A program made the translations under genes and the position numbers. The notes beneath the pieces are model-generated. The model saw nothing but the letters and a program-made list of their open reading frames with translations, was not told where the DNA came from and ran no database searches. A stretch of 64,000 bases of DNA from Kineococcus sp. NBC_00420 (GTDB lineage: Bacteria > Actinomycetota > Actinomycetes > Actinomycetales > Kineococcaceae). Positions 16,009 to 24,646 of this stretch are shown here, piece by piece. Positions within the stretch are counted from its first letter, which is position 1. Each line of letters opens with the position of its first letter. The stretch covers positions 1,240,001 to 1,304,000 of the forward strand of contig NZ_CP107930.1 in assembly GCF_036021035.1 (NCBI RefSeq). Direction: 5' to 3'.

Positions 16009-18135
16009 GTGGCCTTCTCCTTCCGACCCCGAACCCTGCGCTCCCAGCTCCTGCTCCCCGGCGTGGGCGCCGTCGTCGTCACCGCCGGTCTGATGAGCGC
16101 GCTGTCGGCGGTGCAGGTCGGTGGCCTGTCGCGGGACACCGCCGCCGACGTGCGCACGCTGTCGGAGCAGTCGCTGCACGACGCCGGGACCCAGGTCCAG
16201 ACCACCGTGGCGACCCAGGCCTCGGCCGTGCAGTCGATGCTGGACTCCGACCTGCGCGTCACCACCGACCGGCTCGCGCAGCACGGGGCGCCGTCGTTGG
16301 TGGACACCGCCACCTGGACGGCCACGAACCAGACCACCAAGGACAAGACGTCGGTCACGCTGCCCCGCCTGGAGTTCGGCGGCACGTGGCTCGGTCAGCA
16401 GGCAGACCCGGCGGCCACGGTGCCGGGTCTGGACGAGGCGGCCCGCCTGACGGGTGCGGCGACGACGGTGTTCCAGAAGATGAACGACGCCGGGGACATG
16501 CTGCGGGTCGCCACGACCGTCGTCGGCACCAGCGGGTCCCGCGCCATCGGCACGTACATCCCGGCCACGAACGCCGACGGCGCCCAGAACGCCGTCGTCA
16601 AGGCACTGATGGCCGGCGAGACTTACCACGGCACCGCGACCGTCGTCGACAAGCCGTACGTCACCGTCTACGAGCCGCTGAAGGTCGGCGACGAGGTCGT
16701 CGGCGCGGTCTTCGTCGGTCTCCCCCAGGCCGACGTCACCGCCGAGCTGCGCAAGGCGCTCACGGGCGCGACGGTCGGGTCCAGCGGCTACTACGCGGTG
16801 TTCTCGGACGGGGCCGCCTCGAGCGGCACCGCGGTCGTCGCGCCGAAGGGCGGCCAGGACGGTGACGCCATGGCCGACGCGACCGACGCCGACGGCGAGC
16901 CGTACGTGAAGGACCTGCTCGCGACCGCGAAGGGGTTGCCGGCCGGGGAGTTCACGACGAAGCACGTGACCCTGGACTCCGGCGGCTACACCGTCGGCCT
17001 CTCCCGCTACCCGGCCTACAACTGGGTCATCACCAGCTGGCTGCCCGACGCCGACACCGCCGCCGTCACCGACCGCATCACCGCGGGCGGGCACAGCCTG
17101 GTCCGCAACACCATCGTGCTGGGCGTCGTGGTGGCCCTGCTCATGGCCGGCGTCATCGCGGCGATGGCCCGCACGCTGGTCCGCCGGATCGGCCGGCTCA
17201 CCGAGGTCCTGCGCCGCGTCGCCGGCCGCGACCTCTCCGCCGAGGTCCTCGAACCCGGCACCGAGCACGCCGACGACGAACTCGGCGCGATGGGTCGGGC
17301 GCTGGACGAGGCCACCGGCGCCGTCCGCGACGCGCTGAGCGCGATGAGTTCGGGCGCCGCCCGGGTCACCGGCGCCGCGGGTGCCCTCGACGGGGCCGGC
17401 GACCGGCTGGCGGGTGCGGCCGACTCCACCGCGCAGGAGATCGTCCGGGTCACCGGGGACGCCACGTCCGTCTCCGCCGGGGTCCACGAGGTCTCCGACG
17501 CCGTCGAGCAGCTGCGTGCGGCCGCGGACGAGGTGTCCGCGACGACGAGCACCGTGACCGTCGTCGCGGCCGACGCGGTGCAGCTGGCGCACGCCGCCAC
17601 CGGCACCGTCGAACGGCTCGGGGCGAGTTCGCAGCAGATCGCGGACGTCCTGCGCACCATCACCGCGATCGCCGCGCAGACGAACCTGCTGGCGCTGAAC
17701 GCGACCATCGAGGCCGCCCGCGCCGGGGAGGCCGGTGCCGGTTTCGCGGTCGTGGCCGACGAGGTCAAGGAACTGGCCCGCCAGACCGCGCAGGCCACCG
17801 AGGAGATCGCGCCGACCCTGAACGCCGTGCAGGCGGAGGCGGCGGCCGTCCGCTCCGACATCGCCCGGATCTCCGAGACGATCGCGCACATCGACGAACT
17901 GCAGGCCACCATCGCCGCGGCCGTCGCCGAGCAGCTCGCGACGACCACCTCGGTCAGCGGGACCCTGCACGCCGCGGCGGAACGGTCCAGCGGGATCGCG
18001 GTCGCGCTCGAGGGGACCGCCGGGGCCGTCCAGGGCACGACCGAGGAGGTCCGTTCGGTCCGGAACCAGGTCGACGACCTCGCCGCGGTCGCCGGGACCC
18101 TGGACGAGCAGGTGCGTCAGTTCACGTTGCGCTGA
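16009..18135 (+). CDS. Methyl-accepting chemotaxis protein with extracytoplasmic Cache-type sensor
   Basis: 708 residues. There is a membrane helix at ~15-37, then a ~320-residue extracytoplasmic sensor of the Cache3/Cache2 type ([17 protein letters not shown] and [12 protein letters not shown] are typical). A second helix is near 370, with HAMP after it ([26 protein letters not shown]). The cytoplasmic signalling domain has the conserved hairpin [24 protein letters not shown] and [15 protein letters not shown]. The hairpin tip, which binds CheA/CheW, is intact. No che genes are nearby, so it is an orphan receptor for a remote array. GTG at 16009 has no clear ribosome binding site. The 3' end overlaps the convergent yihY-like gene by 14 bases. 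Confidence 0.93.
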   Translation: MAFSFRPRTLRSQLLLPGVGAVVVTAGLMSALSAVQVGGLSRDTAADVRTLSEQSLHDAGTQVQTTVATQASAVQSMLDSDLRVTTDRLAQHGAPSLVDTATWTATNQTTKDKTSVTLPRLEFGGTWLGQQADPAATVPGLDEAARLTGAATTVFQKMNDAGDMLRVATTVVGTSGSRAIGTYIPATNADGAQNAVVKALMAGETYHGTATVVDKPYVTVYEPLKVGDEVVGAVFVGLPQADVTAELRKALTGATVGSSGYYAVFSDGAASSGTAVVAPKGGQDGDAMADATDADGEPYVKDLLATAKGLPAGEFTTKHVTLDSGGYTVGLSRYPAYNWVITSWLPDADTAAVTDRITAGGHSLVRNTIVLGVVVALLMAGVIAAMARTLVRRIGRLTEVLRRVAGRDLSAEVLEPGTEHADDELGAMGRALDEATGAVRDALSAMSSGAARVTGAAGALDGAGDRLAGAADSTAQEIVRVTGDATSVSAGVHEVSDAVEQLRAAADEVSATTSTVTVVAADAVQLAHAATGTVERLGASSQQIADVLRTITAIAAQTNLLALNATIEAARAGEAGAGFAVVADEVKELARQTAQATEEIAPTLNAVQAEAAAVRSDIARISETIAHIDELQATIAAAVAEQLATTTSVSGTLHAAAERSSGIAVALEGTAGAVQGTTEEVRSVRNQVDDLAAVAGTLDEQVRQFTLR

Positions 18136-18988
18136 CCAGTTCCGGGCTGCGACGGCGCTGGAGTTCCAGCGTGAGCGCGTAGCCGTAGATCGTCAGCGCG
18201 GTGAACACCCACAACCACAGGCACACCGCCACCGCCGCACCGACCTGGGTGTAGCCGCCGAACGGCGACCCCAGGTCGACCGGGATCGCCAGGAACAGCA
18301 CGAAGCCCTGCAGGAACCCCGACACGAACGCCCCGGTCGAGAACCCTCCCCACACCGCCGCCCACCACCCGGGACGCACCGGGCCGAGCACCCGGTAGAC
18401 GTAGACCAGGACGGGCGACACGACGAGCCAGTCGACGTTCAGCGCGATGTACACCGCGAGCGTCGACCCCGGGATCCCGGCACCGAACAACCGGACCAGG
18501 AACGGCGCGACCTCGAGCACCGCGAGGAAACCCACGGGCGCCAGCAGCAGCAGCGGCAGCGCCTTCACCCTGATCCGCCAGGCCCCGGTCCTGCCCCGCA
18601 CCGCCGGCGGGGCGGGTTCGGGGTAGCGGACGCTGACGCGGGCGAAACCCCGGCGCAGCCCCTCTCCGTAGACCGTCGCCGGGATGAGGGCGACGAGCAC
18701 CGGCAGCCACCCGACGTGGACGGCGGTCGCGGCGAGGCCGCGGACCACGTCGCCGGCGCCCTGGGCCGAGGGCAGCGCACGTCCGACGGAGTCGGCGAGG
18801 TCGAGGACCCGGTCCGCGCCGATCAGCGCCGCGAGCAGGCGCACCACGACGACGAGCGAGGGGACGAGCGCCATCGACGCGTAGAACGTCGCGCCCGCCG
18901 AGATGAGGAACAGGTCGTGGCCCTGCAGGCGCGTGTGGACGTCGGCGAACAGCGCTCTCAGCCAGCTGCCCGCCCGGGAGCGCCTCAC
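18122..18988 (-). CDS. YihY/UPF0761 (BrkB-like) inner membrane protein
   Basis: 288 residues with six predicted membrane helices and the family's N-terminal amphipathic start ([33 protein letters not shown]), where [13 protein letters not shown] is the conserved YihY motif. The late segment [32 protein letters not shown] is also diagnostic. The old name ribonuclease BN was an error, and the function is still unknown. GTG at 18988 overlaps the TGA of the upstream AraC-type regulator gene, so the two are coupled. Confidence 0.88.
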   Translation of the reverse strand: MRRSRAGSWLRALFADVHTRLQGHDLFLISAGATFYASMALVPSLVVVVRLLAALIGADRVLDLADSVGRALPSAQGAGDVVRGLAATAVHVGWLPVLVALIPATVYGEGLRRGFARVSVRYPEPAPPAVRGRTGAWRIRVKALPLLLLAPVGFLAVLEVAPFLVRLFGAGIPGSTLAVYIALNVDWLVVSPVLVYVYRVLGPVRPGWWAAVWGGFSTGAFVSGFLQGFVLFLAIPVDLGSPFGGYTQVGAAVAVCLWLWVFTALTIYGYALTLELQRRRSPELVSAT

Positions 18989-19989
18989 GCGCCGGCCGGG
19001 AGGAGGCGGACGGCTTCGGGCGAACGGGACCCGCGGTAGGTGCGCCGGTAGGCCGTGGGGGTCGTCCCGACGAGTCTCAGGAAGTGCTGACGCAGCATCG
19101 CCGCGGACCCGAACCCGCAGCGGCGGGCGACCTCGTCGATGGTCTCGTCGCCGTCCTCCAGCAGGTTCCGCGCCGCCGAGACCCGCTGCTCCAGCAACCA
19201 CCGGTGCGGGGTGACTCCCGTCTCGGCCCGGAAGCGGCGGGCGAAGGTGCGGGCCGACATCGTCGCCGTCCGCGACCAGCCCGCGACGTCGATGTCCTGG
19301 TCGAGGTGTGCCACGGCCCAGGTCAGGGCGTTCTGCAGCGACTCGTCGCCGCAGGCCCGGACGGGAGCCTCGAGGTACTGGGCCTGGCCACCGTCGCGGT
19401 GCGGCGGGACGACCATCCGGCGCGCGATCGCCGTCGCGACGGCGCTCCCGTGGTGGCGTCGCACCAGGTGCAGCGACAGGTCGATGCCGGCGGAGGTCCC
19501 GGCGCTCGTCGCGACCGGACCGTCTTCGACGTAGAGGACGTCGGGGACCACTTCGACGAGCGGGAAGCGCTGCGCGAGTTCGGCCGCGTAGCGGTAGTGC
19601 GTCGTCGCCCGGCGCCCGTCGAGCAACCCGGCGTGGGCGAGCACGAAGGCCGCGCTGCAGAAGCTCGCGACGCTCGCCCCGCGGTCGACCGCCGCGTACA
19701 GCTTCTCGTGCAGCGCCTCCCCCGCCGGGCCGCGGTGGGCCTTGGTGGGGGTGACGATGATCAGGTCGGCGGTGTCGAGACGGTCGAAGCGGTGGTCGGC
19801 GGTGAGGCTGAACCCCTGTCGCGAACCGACCGGGCCGGCACCCTCCGTGCACACCGCGAACCGGAAGGCGGGAACGCCCTCCTCGGTCCGGTCGATGCCG
19901 AACACCTCGCAGGCCACCGAGAACTCGAAGGCCGAGAACCCCTCGCCGACGACGACGGCCACGTCGTGGAGGTCACCCGGAGCACCCAT
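18985..19989 (-). CDS. GlxA-type AraC-family regulator with DJ-1/PfpI domain
   Basis: 334 residues. The N-terminal ~190 residues form a class I glutamine amidotransferase-like (DJ-1/PfpI) domain with the nucleophile-elbow-like SVASFCSAAFVLAHAGLLDGRR. The C-terminal ~110 residues form an AraC DNA-binding domain (MSARTFARRFRAETGVTPHRWL, then ETIDEVARRCGFGSAAMLRQHF). Such regulators control amine, aldehyde or stress genes. I chose ATG 19989 because the DJ-1 domain begins right after it. A CAGACT -10-like hexamer lies 7 bases upstream (leaderless). It is co-transcribed with the yihY-like gene. Confidence 0.88.
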   Translation of the reverse strand: MGAPGDLHDVAVVVGEGFSAFEFSVACEVFGIDRTEEGVPAFRFAVCTEGAGPVGSRQGFSLTADHRFDRLDTADLIIVTPTKAHRGPAGEALHEKLYAAVDRGASVASFCSAAFVLAHAGLLDGRRATTHYRYAAELAQRFPLVEVVPDVLYVEDGPVATSAGTSAGIDLSLHLVRRHHGSAVATAIARRMVVPPHRDGGQAQYLEAPVRACGDESLQNALTWAVAHLDQDIDVAGWSRTATMSARTFARRFRAETGVTPHRWLLEQRVSAARNLLEDGDETIDEVARRCGFGSAAMLRQHFLRLVGTTPTAYRRTYRGSRSPEAVRLLPAGA

Positions 19990-20090
19990 GGCGGGCAGTC
20001 TGCCAGCCTTCGGACGGCTTGGCAGGATCTGGACGAACGTCGGCAGGGCTGCCACTCGGCGGCTGCGGTCGCGCCGAGCACGCTGGAGCC

Positions 20091-20249
20091 GTGTCCACCG
20101 ACCTCACCGCCCTGGTGGTGCTCCTCGTCCTCGTCGCCCTCGCCGTCCTGGCGCCCCGCTGGGGTGTCGACAGCCGCCGCTCGCGGGAGTGGTCGCCGGA
20201 GGGTCCCCTCGACCACCCCGGTGCCGACCACCCCGGTGCAGATCGATGA
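20091..20249 (+). CDS. Small single-pass membrane protein (52 residues)
   Basis: A short gene: residues 7-22 form one membrane helix (ALVVLLVLVALAVLAP), followed by RWGVDSRRS and an acidic/proline tail with the tandem DHPGA-DHPGA. Small proteins with a helix followed by a GVDSR motif recur in actinobacteria and are of unknown function. The GTG start has no ribosome binding site; CACGCT six bases upstream is -10-like. Its TGA overlaps the ATG of the next gene (ATGA), which supports translation of both. Confidence 0.65.
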   Translation: MSTDLTALVVLLVLVALAVLAPRWGVDSRRSREWSPEGPLDHPGADHPGADR

Positions 20250-20965
20250 GCGTCGACACGATCGTGCCCCTGGACCACCGGGCCACCCTGGCGCAGACCC
20301 AGGCGACCTTCCTGGCGCTGTTCCGCCACGTCGAGCCCACCGCCCGGGTTCCCGGCTGCCCGGACTGGGACGCCGCGCACCTCACGGCCCACCTGACCGG
20401 CGTCCACCGCTGGGCCGCGGCCATGTCGCGCACGGCCCCCGGCACCGACGACGTGCCCGACGACGTGCCCGACGACGCCGACCCACCGGTGGCGCGCGAT
20501 GCCGCGCAGGAGTACCGCGCAGCCGCCGCGGACCTGCTCGCCGTCCTGGACGAGGATCCCGACCGGCCCTGCCGCACCCTCACCGGAGCCGGGCGGCGGC
20601 GGGACTGGGCCCGTCGTCAGCTGCACGAGACACTGGTCCACACCTGGGACCTGGCCGACGCCGGCGGCCTGCCCCGGTGGGGGCCGCCGGAGGTCGTGGC
20701 CGACGCCGTCGAGGAGGTCCTCGACACGCTGCACCCGCGCCAGGTCCGGCTCGGCCGGACACCCGGCCCCGACGTCAGCGTCGAACTGCTCGGCTCCCGG
20801 CGCTGGGTGCTCGGCGACGGTCCGCTGGTCGCCGCCGTCGCGGGCGCCGACGCCGACCTCCTGCGGCTGCTGTGGCGACGGAGCGACCTCTCAGGGGCCG
20901 GGCTCGTCGTGACCGGCGACGCCGCGCGGGCCACGGAGCTCCTCGCCGGCCGCCTCACGCCCTGA
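20246..20965 (+). CDS. Maleylpyruvate isomerase-family (mycothiol-dependent, DinB-fold) protein
   Basis: 239 residues of the actinobacterial MDMPI family. The N-terminal helical DinB-like metal-binding domain has VPGCPDWDAAHLTAHLTGVHRWAA (metal histidines), and RRQLHETLVHTWDLADA carries the third. The C-terminal MDMPI_C segment ends LVVTGDAARATELLAGRLTP. Most members act with mycothiol, but the substrate is usually unknown. A short acidic repeat (DDVPDDVPDDADP, residues ~71-83) is an insertion between helices. The ATG at 20246 overlaps the stop of the small membrane protein gene. Confidence 0.88.
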   Translation: MSVDTIVPLDHRATLAQTQATFLALFRHVEPTARVPGCPDWDAAHLTAHLTGVHRWAAAMSRTAPGTDDVPDDVPDDADPPVARDAAQEYRAAAADLLAVLDEDPDRPCRTLTGAGRRRDWARRQLHETLVHTWDLADAGGLPRWGPPEVVADAVEEVLDTLHPRQVRLGRTPGPDVSVELLGSRRWVLGDGPLVAAVAGADADLLRLLWRRSDLSGAGLVVTGDAARATELLAGRLTP

Positions 20966-21003
20966 GGTCGCCGCGCGGGCCCCACCTCGACGACACGACG
21001 GGG

Positions 21004-21600
21004 TCAGGGCGCGTCCACGCCGAGACCGAGGACCTGCTCGAACGCCGCGCGGGTGGCCTCCACGAGGTCCTCGGGGCGGTCGGAGGACGCGCGGGCCGTC
21101 GCCCAGCAGGCCGACGCGAGCTGTCCGGCGAGGGCGGCGGTGTCCTCGTTCCACCCGTTCTCCGCCAGGAGCACCCCCAGCCGCCGGGCGATGAGCTGGG
21201 CCTTCACCGCACTGCGTCCCCGCAGTTCCACGTGTCCCTCGACCAGCCGTTCGTGGCGGCGGTACTCCTCCGGGTCCTCGCAGACGTGCGCGCACAGGCG
21301 CAGCACCAGGGGCCGGAGCGCCTGGACGGCACCTCGCGCGGACCGACCGCCGGGAGGGGCGGGGTCGAGGTTCTCCGCGGTGAGGGCGTCGAGCAACGCC
21401 TCCTCCCGCGCGAAGACGACCTCCTGCTTGTCGCCGAAGTGCCGGAAGAACGTCGTCCGCCCGACCTCGGCCCGCTCGGCGATGTCGGACACCGACACGT
21501 CGTCGAAGCCACGCTCGGCGAAGAGTTCCGCCGCGGCACGCACGATGCGTTCGCGGGCCGCGCGCTGCTTGCGCTCGACGAGGGAGGGGGCCGAGGTCAT
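21004..21600 (-). CDS. TetR-family transcriptional regulator
   Basis: 198 residues. The N-terminal HTH is canonical: ERIVRAAAELFAERGFDDVSVSDIAERAEVGRTTFFRHF (residues ~16-54). The C-terminal domain is an actinobacterial TetR ligand-binding bundle. ATG at 21600 was chosen over an upstream ATG six codons earlier because the HTH spacing fits better. It is divergent from the SnoaL-like gene. The intergenic region holds a 15-bp perfect palindrome over that gene's promoter, so this protein is very likely the repressor that binds it. The ligand is unknown. Confidence 0.9.
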   Translation of the reverse strand: MTSAPSLVERKQRAARERIVRAAAELFAERGFDDVSVSDIAERAEVGRTTFFRHFGDKQEVVFAREEALLDALTAENLDPAPPGGRSARGAVQALRPLVLRLCAHVCEDPEEYRRHERLVEGHVELRGRSAVKAQLIARRLGVLLAENGWNEDTAALAGQLASACWATARASSDRPEDLVEATRAAFEQVLGLGVDAP

Positions 21601-21651
21601 CGGCGCAGCGTAGAGCACCGGGACCCTGACGGTCTCGCGTTCCCGAAGGGG

Positions 21652-21679
21652 TTGCGTTCAGTTTGGTACTGAGTACCAT
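21652..21679 (+). promoter_or_regulatory. Promoter of the SnoaL-like gene with TetR-type operator
   Basis: TTGCGT (21652-21657) and TACCAT (21674-21679) form a -35/-10 pair 16 bases apart. Overlapping it is the perfect inverted repeat TGGTACT-G-AGTACCA (21664-21678), the size and shape of a TetR-family operator. Binding there would block RNA polymerase. Confidence 0.65.
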
Positions 21680-21726
21680 CCTGGAGGTCGGGTCATCGGG
21701 AACCGGCACGAACGGGAGGACGGACC

Positions 21727-22167
21727 ATGGACACCGAGGACCGTTGGGCGATCACCGAGACGCTGAGCTCGGTGGGCCACGTCTTCGACGAGGGCAGGCT
21801 GGACGAGATCGACACCGTCTTCACCTCCGACGTCGTCTACGACATGAGTGCGGTGGGGATGCCGGTGATCCACGGCATCGAGGCCGCGCGGGAGGTGGCC
21901 CGGCAACTGGGAGCCCACGGCCCGATCTCCCACCACGTGAGCAACGTGGTCGTGCTCGACCGGGGTGGCGTGGACAGCGGGGCGGACAGCGGGGCCGAGG
22001 ACGGCGACGAGGTGGCCGTGGACTCCAAGGGGCTGATGCTCATGGCCGACCGGACCGTGACCGCCGTCGTGCACCACGACGTGCTGCGCCGGGAAGCGGG
22101 AGGCTGGCGCGTCGCGCGGCGGCTCGTCGTCCCCCCGGGCAGCGGGCAGCAGCGGCAGGAGGACTAG
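21727..22167 (+). CDS. SnoaL-like / NTF2-family protein
   Basis: 146 residues with the NTF2-like cone-fold pattern: AITETLSSVGHVFDEGRLDEIDTVFTSDVVYD, then HHVSNVVVLD and a C-terminal RREAGGWRVARRLV. These proteins are small hydrolases, isomerases or lyases, or ligand binders. A Gly/Ser/Asp stretch (GGVDSGADSGAEDGDE, ~95-110) is a loop insertion. ATG at 21727 follows GGGAGGACGG. It is under the palindromic operator shared with the divergent TetR gene. The stop codon overlaps that of the convergent pilT gene. Confidence 0.82.
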   Translation: MDTEDRWAITETLSSVGHVFDEGRLDEIDTVFTSDVVYDMSAVGMPVIHGIEAAREVARQLGAHGPISHHVSNVVVLDRGGVDSGADSGAEDGDEVAVDSKGLMLMADRTVTAVVHHDVLRREAGGWRVARRLVVPPGSGQQRQED

Positions 22168-23354
22168 GCGACCAGGCCCAGGCGGCGCAGCTCCACCGCG
22201 AGGTCGTGCGGGCTGGAGGCGGCCATCTGGGCGTCCTCCAGCGTCACGACACCGTCGCGGACCAGCGTCACGAGGTGCTGGTCGAACGTCTGCATCTGGT
22301 AGTACTGCCCCTCGCGGATGAGGTCGGTGATGAGGTTCGTCTTGTCCGGGTCCGCGATGGCGTCGGCGATGCGCCCGGTGTTGACGCAGATCTCCATCAC
22401 GACGCACCGACCCGCACCGTCGGCGCGCGGGACCAGCCGCTGGCAGACGATGCCGCGCAACGAACCCGCGAGGGCCAGGCGGACCTGCTTCTGCTCGTGC
22501 GGGGGGAAGAAGTCGATGATGCGCGAGATCGTCTCCGCCGCGTCGATGGTGTGCAGGGTCGACATCACGAAGTGACCGGTCTCGGCCGCGGACAACGCCG
22601 CCTTCACGGTCTCCTGGTCGCGCATCTCCCCGACGAGGATGACGTCGGGGTCCTGACGCATCGCGGCCCGCAGCGCGGTCCCGAAGTCGGCGGTGTCGAG
22701 ACGGACCTCGCGCTGGCTGATCATCGAGCGGTTGTCGGTGTGCAGGACCTCGATCGGGTCCTCGATGGTCACGATGTGGGACTCGCGCACGTTGTTGATG
22801 TGGTCGATCATCCCGGCCAGCGTGGTCGTCTTGCCCGAGCCGGTGGGACCGGTGACGAGCAGCAGCCCGCGGTGCTCGAGGGCCAGCTGCTCGATGACGG
22901 GCGGCACGCCGAGCCCGGCCAGGGGGACGGCCTGCGCCGCGACGCGACGCAGCACCAGCCCGACGGAGCCGCGCTGGCGGAAGGCGTTGACGCGGAACCG
23001 GCCGGCACCACCGGGCAGGCTGTAGGCGAAGTCGGCCTCGTTGGTGCGGGCGAACTCCTCGATGAGGTCGGCGCGCAGGATCTGCTCGAGCATCCGCTCG
23101 GTGACGTCCGGGGTCAGGACGGGGGCCTGCAGCGCCCGCAACCGGCCGTCGATGCGGATCCGGGGCGGGGACCCGGCCTTGCAGTGCAGGTCGGAGCCGC
23201 GCAGGTCGACGAGGGCGCGCAGGTACGGCGTGATGAGGGGCTCCACGGGGGCCGCGACGTGGCCCGCCCCCGGCCCGCTCGTCGTGCCGGCGTCGGTCCC
23301 CTGCGTGATCGTCACCGTTGCGGCATCGGGTCTCGCGGGCGCGACCTTGAGCAC
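22164..23354 (-). CDS. pilT: PilT-type type IV pilus retraction ATPase
   Basis: 396 residues of the secretion-ATPase superfamily, PilT branch. The N2 domain is LVDLRGSDLHCKAGSPPRIRIDG. Walker A is TGPTGSGKTTTLAGMIDHIN, with the Asp box IVTIEDPIEVLHTD, Walker B DPDVILVGEMRDQET, and the His box TGHFVMSTLHTIDAAETI. AIRNLI-like PilT residues occur near the C-terminus as TNLITDLIREGQYYQMQTFDQHL. PilT retracts type IV pili in twitching motility or DNA uptake. No other pil genes are in the window, so the pilus genes must be elsewhere. GTG 23354 has GGTGAGGG upstream. Confidence 0.9.
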   Translation of the reverse strand: MLKVAPARPDAATVTITQGTDAGTTSGPGAGHVAAPVEPLITPYLRALVDLRGSDLHCKAGSPPRIRIDGRLRALQAPVLTPDVTERMLEQILRADLIEEFARTNEADFAYSLPGGAGRFRVNAFRQRGSVGLVLRRVAAQAVPLAGLGVPPVIEQLALEHRGLLLVTGPTGSGKTTTLAGMIDHINNVRESHIVTIEDPIEVLHTDNRSMISQREVRLDTADFGTALRAAMRQDPDVILVGEMRDQETVKAALSAAETGHFVMSTLHTIDAAETISRIIDFFPPHEQKQVRLALAGSLRGIVCQRLVPRADGAGRCVVMEICVNTGRIADAIADPDKTNLITDLIREGQYYQMQTFDQHLVTLVRDGVVTLEDAQMAASSPHDLAVELRRLGLVA

Positions 23355-23432
23355 CCCTCACCCCGTGGGACGATGGACGACGAACAGACGCCCGGTTCGC
23401 CGGGTACCCACCGAGCGATGGAGGAGGAGCTC

Positions 23433-23507
23433 ATGAGCAAGCGAGGCCGCAAGCGCCGCTCGCGCAAGGGCAACGGCGCGAACCACGGCAAGCGCCCCAA
23501 CGCCTGA
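23433..23507 (+). CDS. 50S ribosomal protein bL37 (24 residues)
   Basis: A very short gene, easily missed: ATG at 23433, RBS GAGGAGGA, 24 residues of which half are Lys/Arg (MSKRGRKRR...NHGKRPNA). The sequence matches the actinobacterial large-subunit protein bL37 described from mycobacterial ribosome structures, including the conserved ANHGKRPNA end. It lies opposite the sigR-rsrA pair, the neighbourhood where I recall this gene in other actinobacteria. The frame is open far upstream, but only this start has a ribosome binding site and family length. A strong terminator follows. Confidence 0.8.
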   Translation: MSKRGRKRRSRKGNGANHGKRPNA

Positions 23508-23519
23508 GCGAGCAGCTCA

Positions 23520-23567
23520 CGTACGACGAAGGCCCCGGACCGAACGGTCCGGGGCCTTCGTCGTACG
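23520..23567. terminator. Bidirectional terminator between bL37 and rsrA
   Basis: A perfect 22-bp stem with loop GAAC. The left arm at 23520-23541 reads CGTACGACGAAGGCC then CCGGACC; the right arm is 23546-23567. It ends both convergent transcripts. The stem core is almost identical to those behind the three tRNA genes at 51.5-51.9 kb. Confidence 0.9.
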
Positions 23568-23576
23568 GGCGGGGCG

Positions 23577-23843
23577 TCAGTGGACGCTGACCTCGGTGAT
23601 CTGCACCAGGATCTTCGCGCGCAGGGCCTGCGGGGCCTCCTCGCACGGGCACCCGGCGCGGATGGCCTGCTTCAGCTTCTCGTCCTCGGCCAGTTGCGCC
23701 AGGCAGCTGGCGCACTCCTCGAGGTGGGCCTGCAGGTGCGCGCAGTCGAGCTCGGCCATCTCACCGTCGAGGTACTCGAAGGCCCGCTCGAGGACTTCCC
23801 GGCAGTGGCCGAGTTCCGACGTGCTCGGTTCCGAGGCGCTCAC
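23577..23843 (-). CDS. rsrA: Zinc-containing redox anti-sigma factor RsrA
   Basis: 88 residues of the ZAS family. The zinc ligands C14, H40, C44 and C47 reproduce the C-x25-H-x3-C-x2-C spacing of Streptomyces RsrA, shifted by three residues. A further cysteine pair (GCPCEEA, near 71-73) matches the C-terminal redox cysteines. In the reduced state it holds SigR; disulphide formation expels zinc and frees the sigma factor. GTG at 23843 overlaps the sigR stop by 4 bases, so the two are made together. It ends at the strong terminator. Confidence 0.93.
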   Translation of the reverse strand: MSASEPSTSELGHCREVLERAFEYLDGEMAELDCAHLQAHLEECASCLAQLAEDEKLKQAIRAGCPCEEAPQALRAKILVQITEVSVH

Positions 23844-24463
23844 GACGCTCCCTCCGTCTCCGGTACGGCACCCGACACACCACGACCGACGGCGTAGTCG
23901 CGCAGCAGCTCCCGCAGCAGTCGACGGCCCCGGTGCAACCGGGACATGACCGTCCCGATCGGGGTACCCATGATCTCGGCGATCTCCTTGTAGGCGAAGC
24001 CCTCGACGTCGGCGAGGTACACCGCCAGCCGGAAGTCCTCCGGCACCTGCTGCAGGGCCCGCTTCACGTCGGAGTCCGGCAGGTGCTCCAGCGCCTCGGT
24101 CTCGGCCGAGCGCAGCCCCGTCGACTGGTGGGACTCGGCCCGCGCGAGCTGCCAGTCCTCGATCTCGTCGGCGTGCGACTGCTGCGGTTCGCGCTGCTTC
24201 TTGCGGTACGTGTTGATGTAGGTGTTCGTCAGGATCCGGTACAGCCACGCCTTGAGGTTCGTCCCCGGCGTGAACTGGTGGAAGGCACCGTAGGCCTTCG
24301 CGAAGGCGTCCTGGACGAGGTCCTCGGCGTCGGCGGGGTTGCGCGTCATGCGCAGGGCTGCGGAGTAGAGCTGGTCGAGGAAGGGCAGCGCGTCGCGTTC
24401 GAAGCGCGCTGCGCGTTCGTCGGTGCTCTCCTCGGACGGAGCCCGATCGGTCTGTTCGGTCAT
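23840..24463 (-). CDS. sigR: ECF RNA polymerase sigma factor SigR (thiol-oxidative stress)
   Basis: 207 residues from ATG 24463. Region 2 is [31 protein letters not shown], with the SigR-typical [26 protein letters not shown]. Region 4 is [49 protein letters not shown]. It directs the disulphide-stress regulon (thioredoxin, mycothiol recycling, proteolysis) in actinomycetes. The frame is open upstream to ATG 24610, giving a 49-residue N-terminal extension, and a perfect SigR promoter would place the transcript start at that ATG. A longer SigR' isoform, as known in Streptomyces, is therefore likely besides the short form. Confidence 0.94.
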   Translation of the reverse strand: MTEQTDRAPSEESTDERAARFERDALPFLDQLYSAALRMTRNPADAEDLVQDAFAKAYGAFHQFTPGTNLKAWLYRILTNTYINTYRKKQREPQQSHADEIEDWQLARAESHQSTGLRSAETEALEHLPDSDVKRALQQVPEDFRLAVYLADVEGFAYKEIAEIMGTPIGTVMSRLHRGRRLLRELLRDYAVGRGVSGAVPETEGAS

Positions 24464-24607
24464 CGCGTTCGAGGGTAGGCCCTGCGCGGGGGCACCGCTC
24501 GCGGCCCGGCGGCCACGGACGTCACGACGCGTCGGCGGACCGGCACTGGGGCGCTGCCTGACGCGCGGTTCGACCCGGCGCGCAGGCTCGAGAGGTGGTG
24601 CGAACGA

Positions 24608-24645
24608 CATGTCCGGATCAACGCGGGCACCCGGGTGAGCATTCC
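24608..24645 (-). promoter_or_regulatory. SigR-dependent autoregulatory promoter
   Basis: On the minus strand GGAAT (24645-24641) and GTT (24622-24620) are exactly 18 bases apart, matching the SigR consensus GGAAT-N18-GTT. The -10 is 9 bases before ATG 24610, in frame with sigR, so the induced mRNA would be leaderless for the long isoform. The -35 falls right beside the stop of the SRAP gene (24647). Confidence 0.8.
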
Positions 24646-24646
24646 G

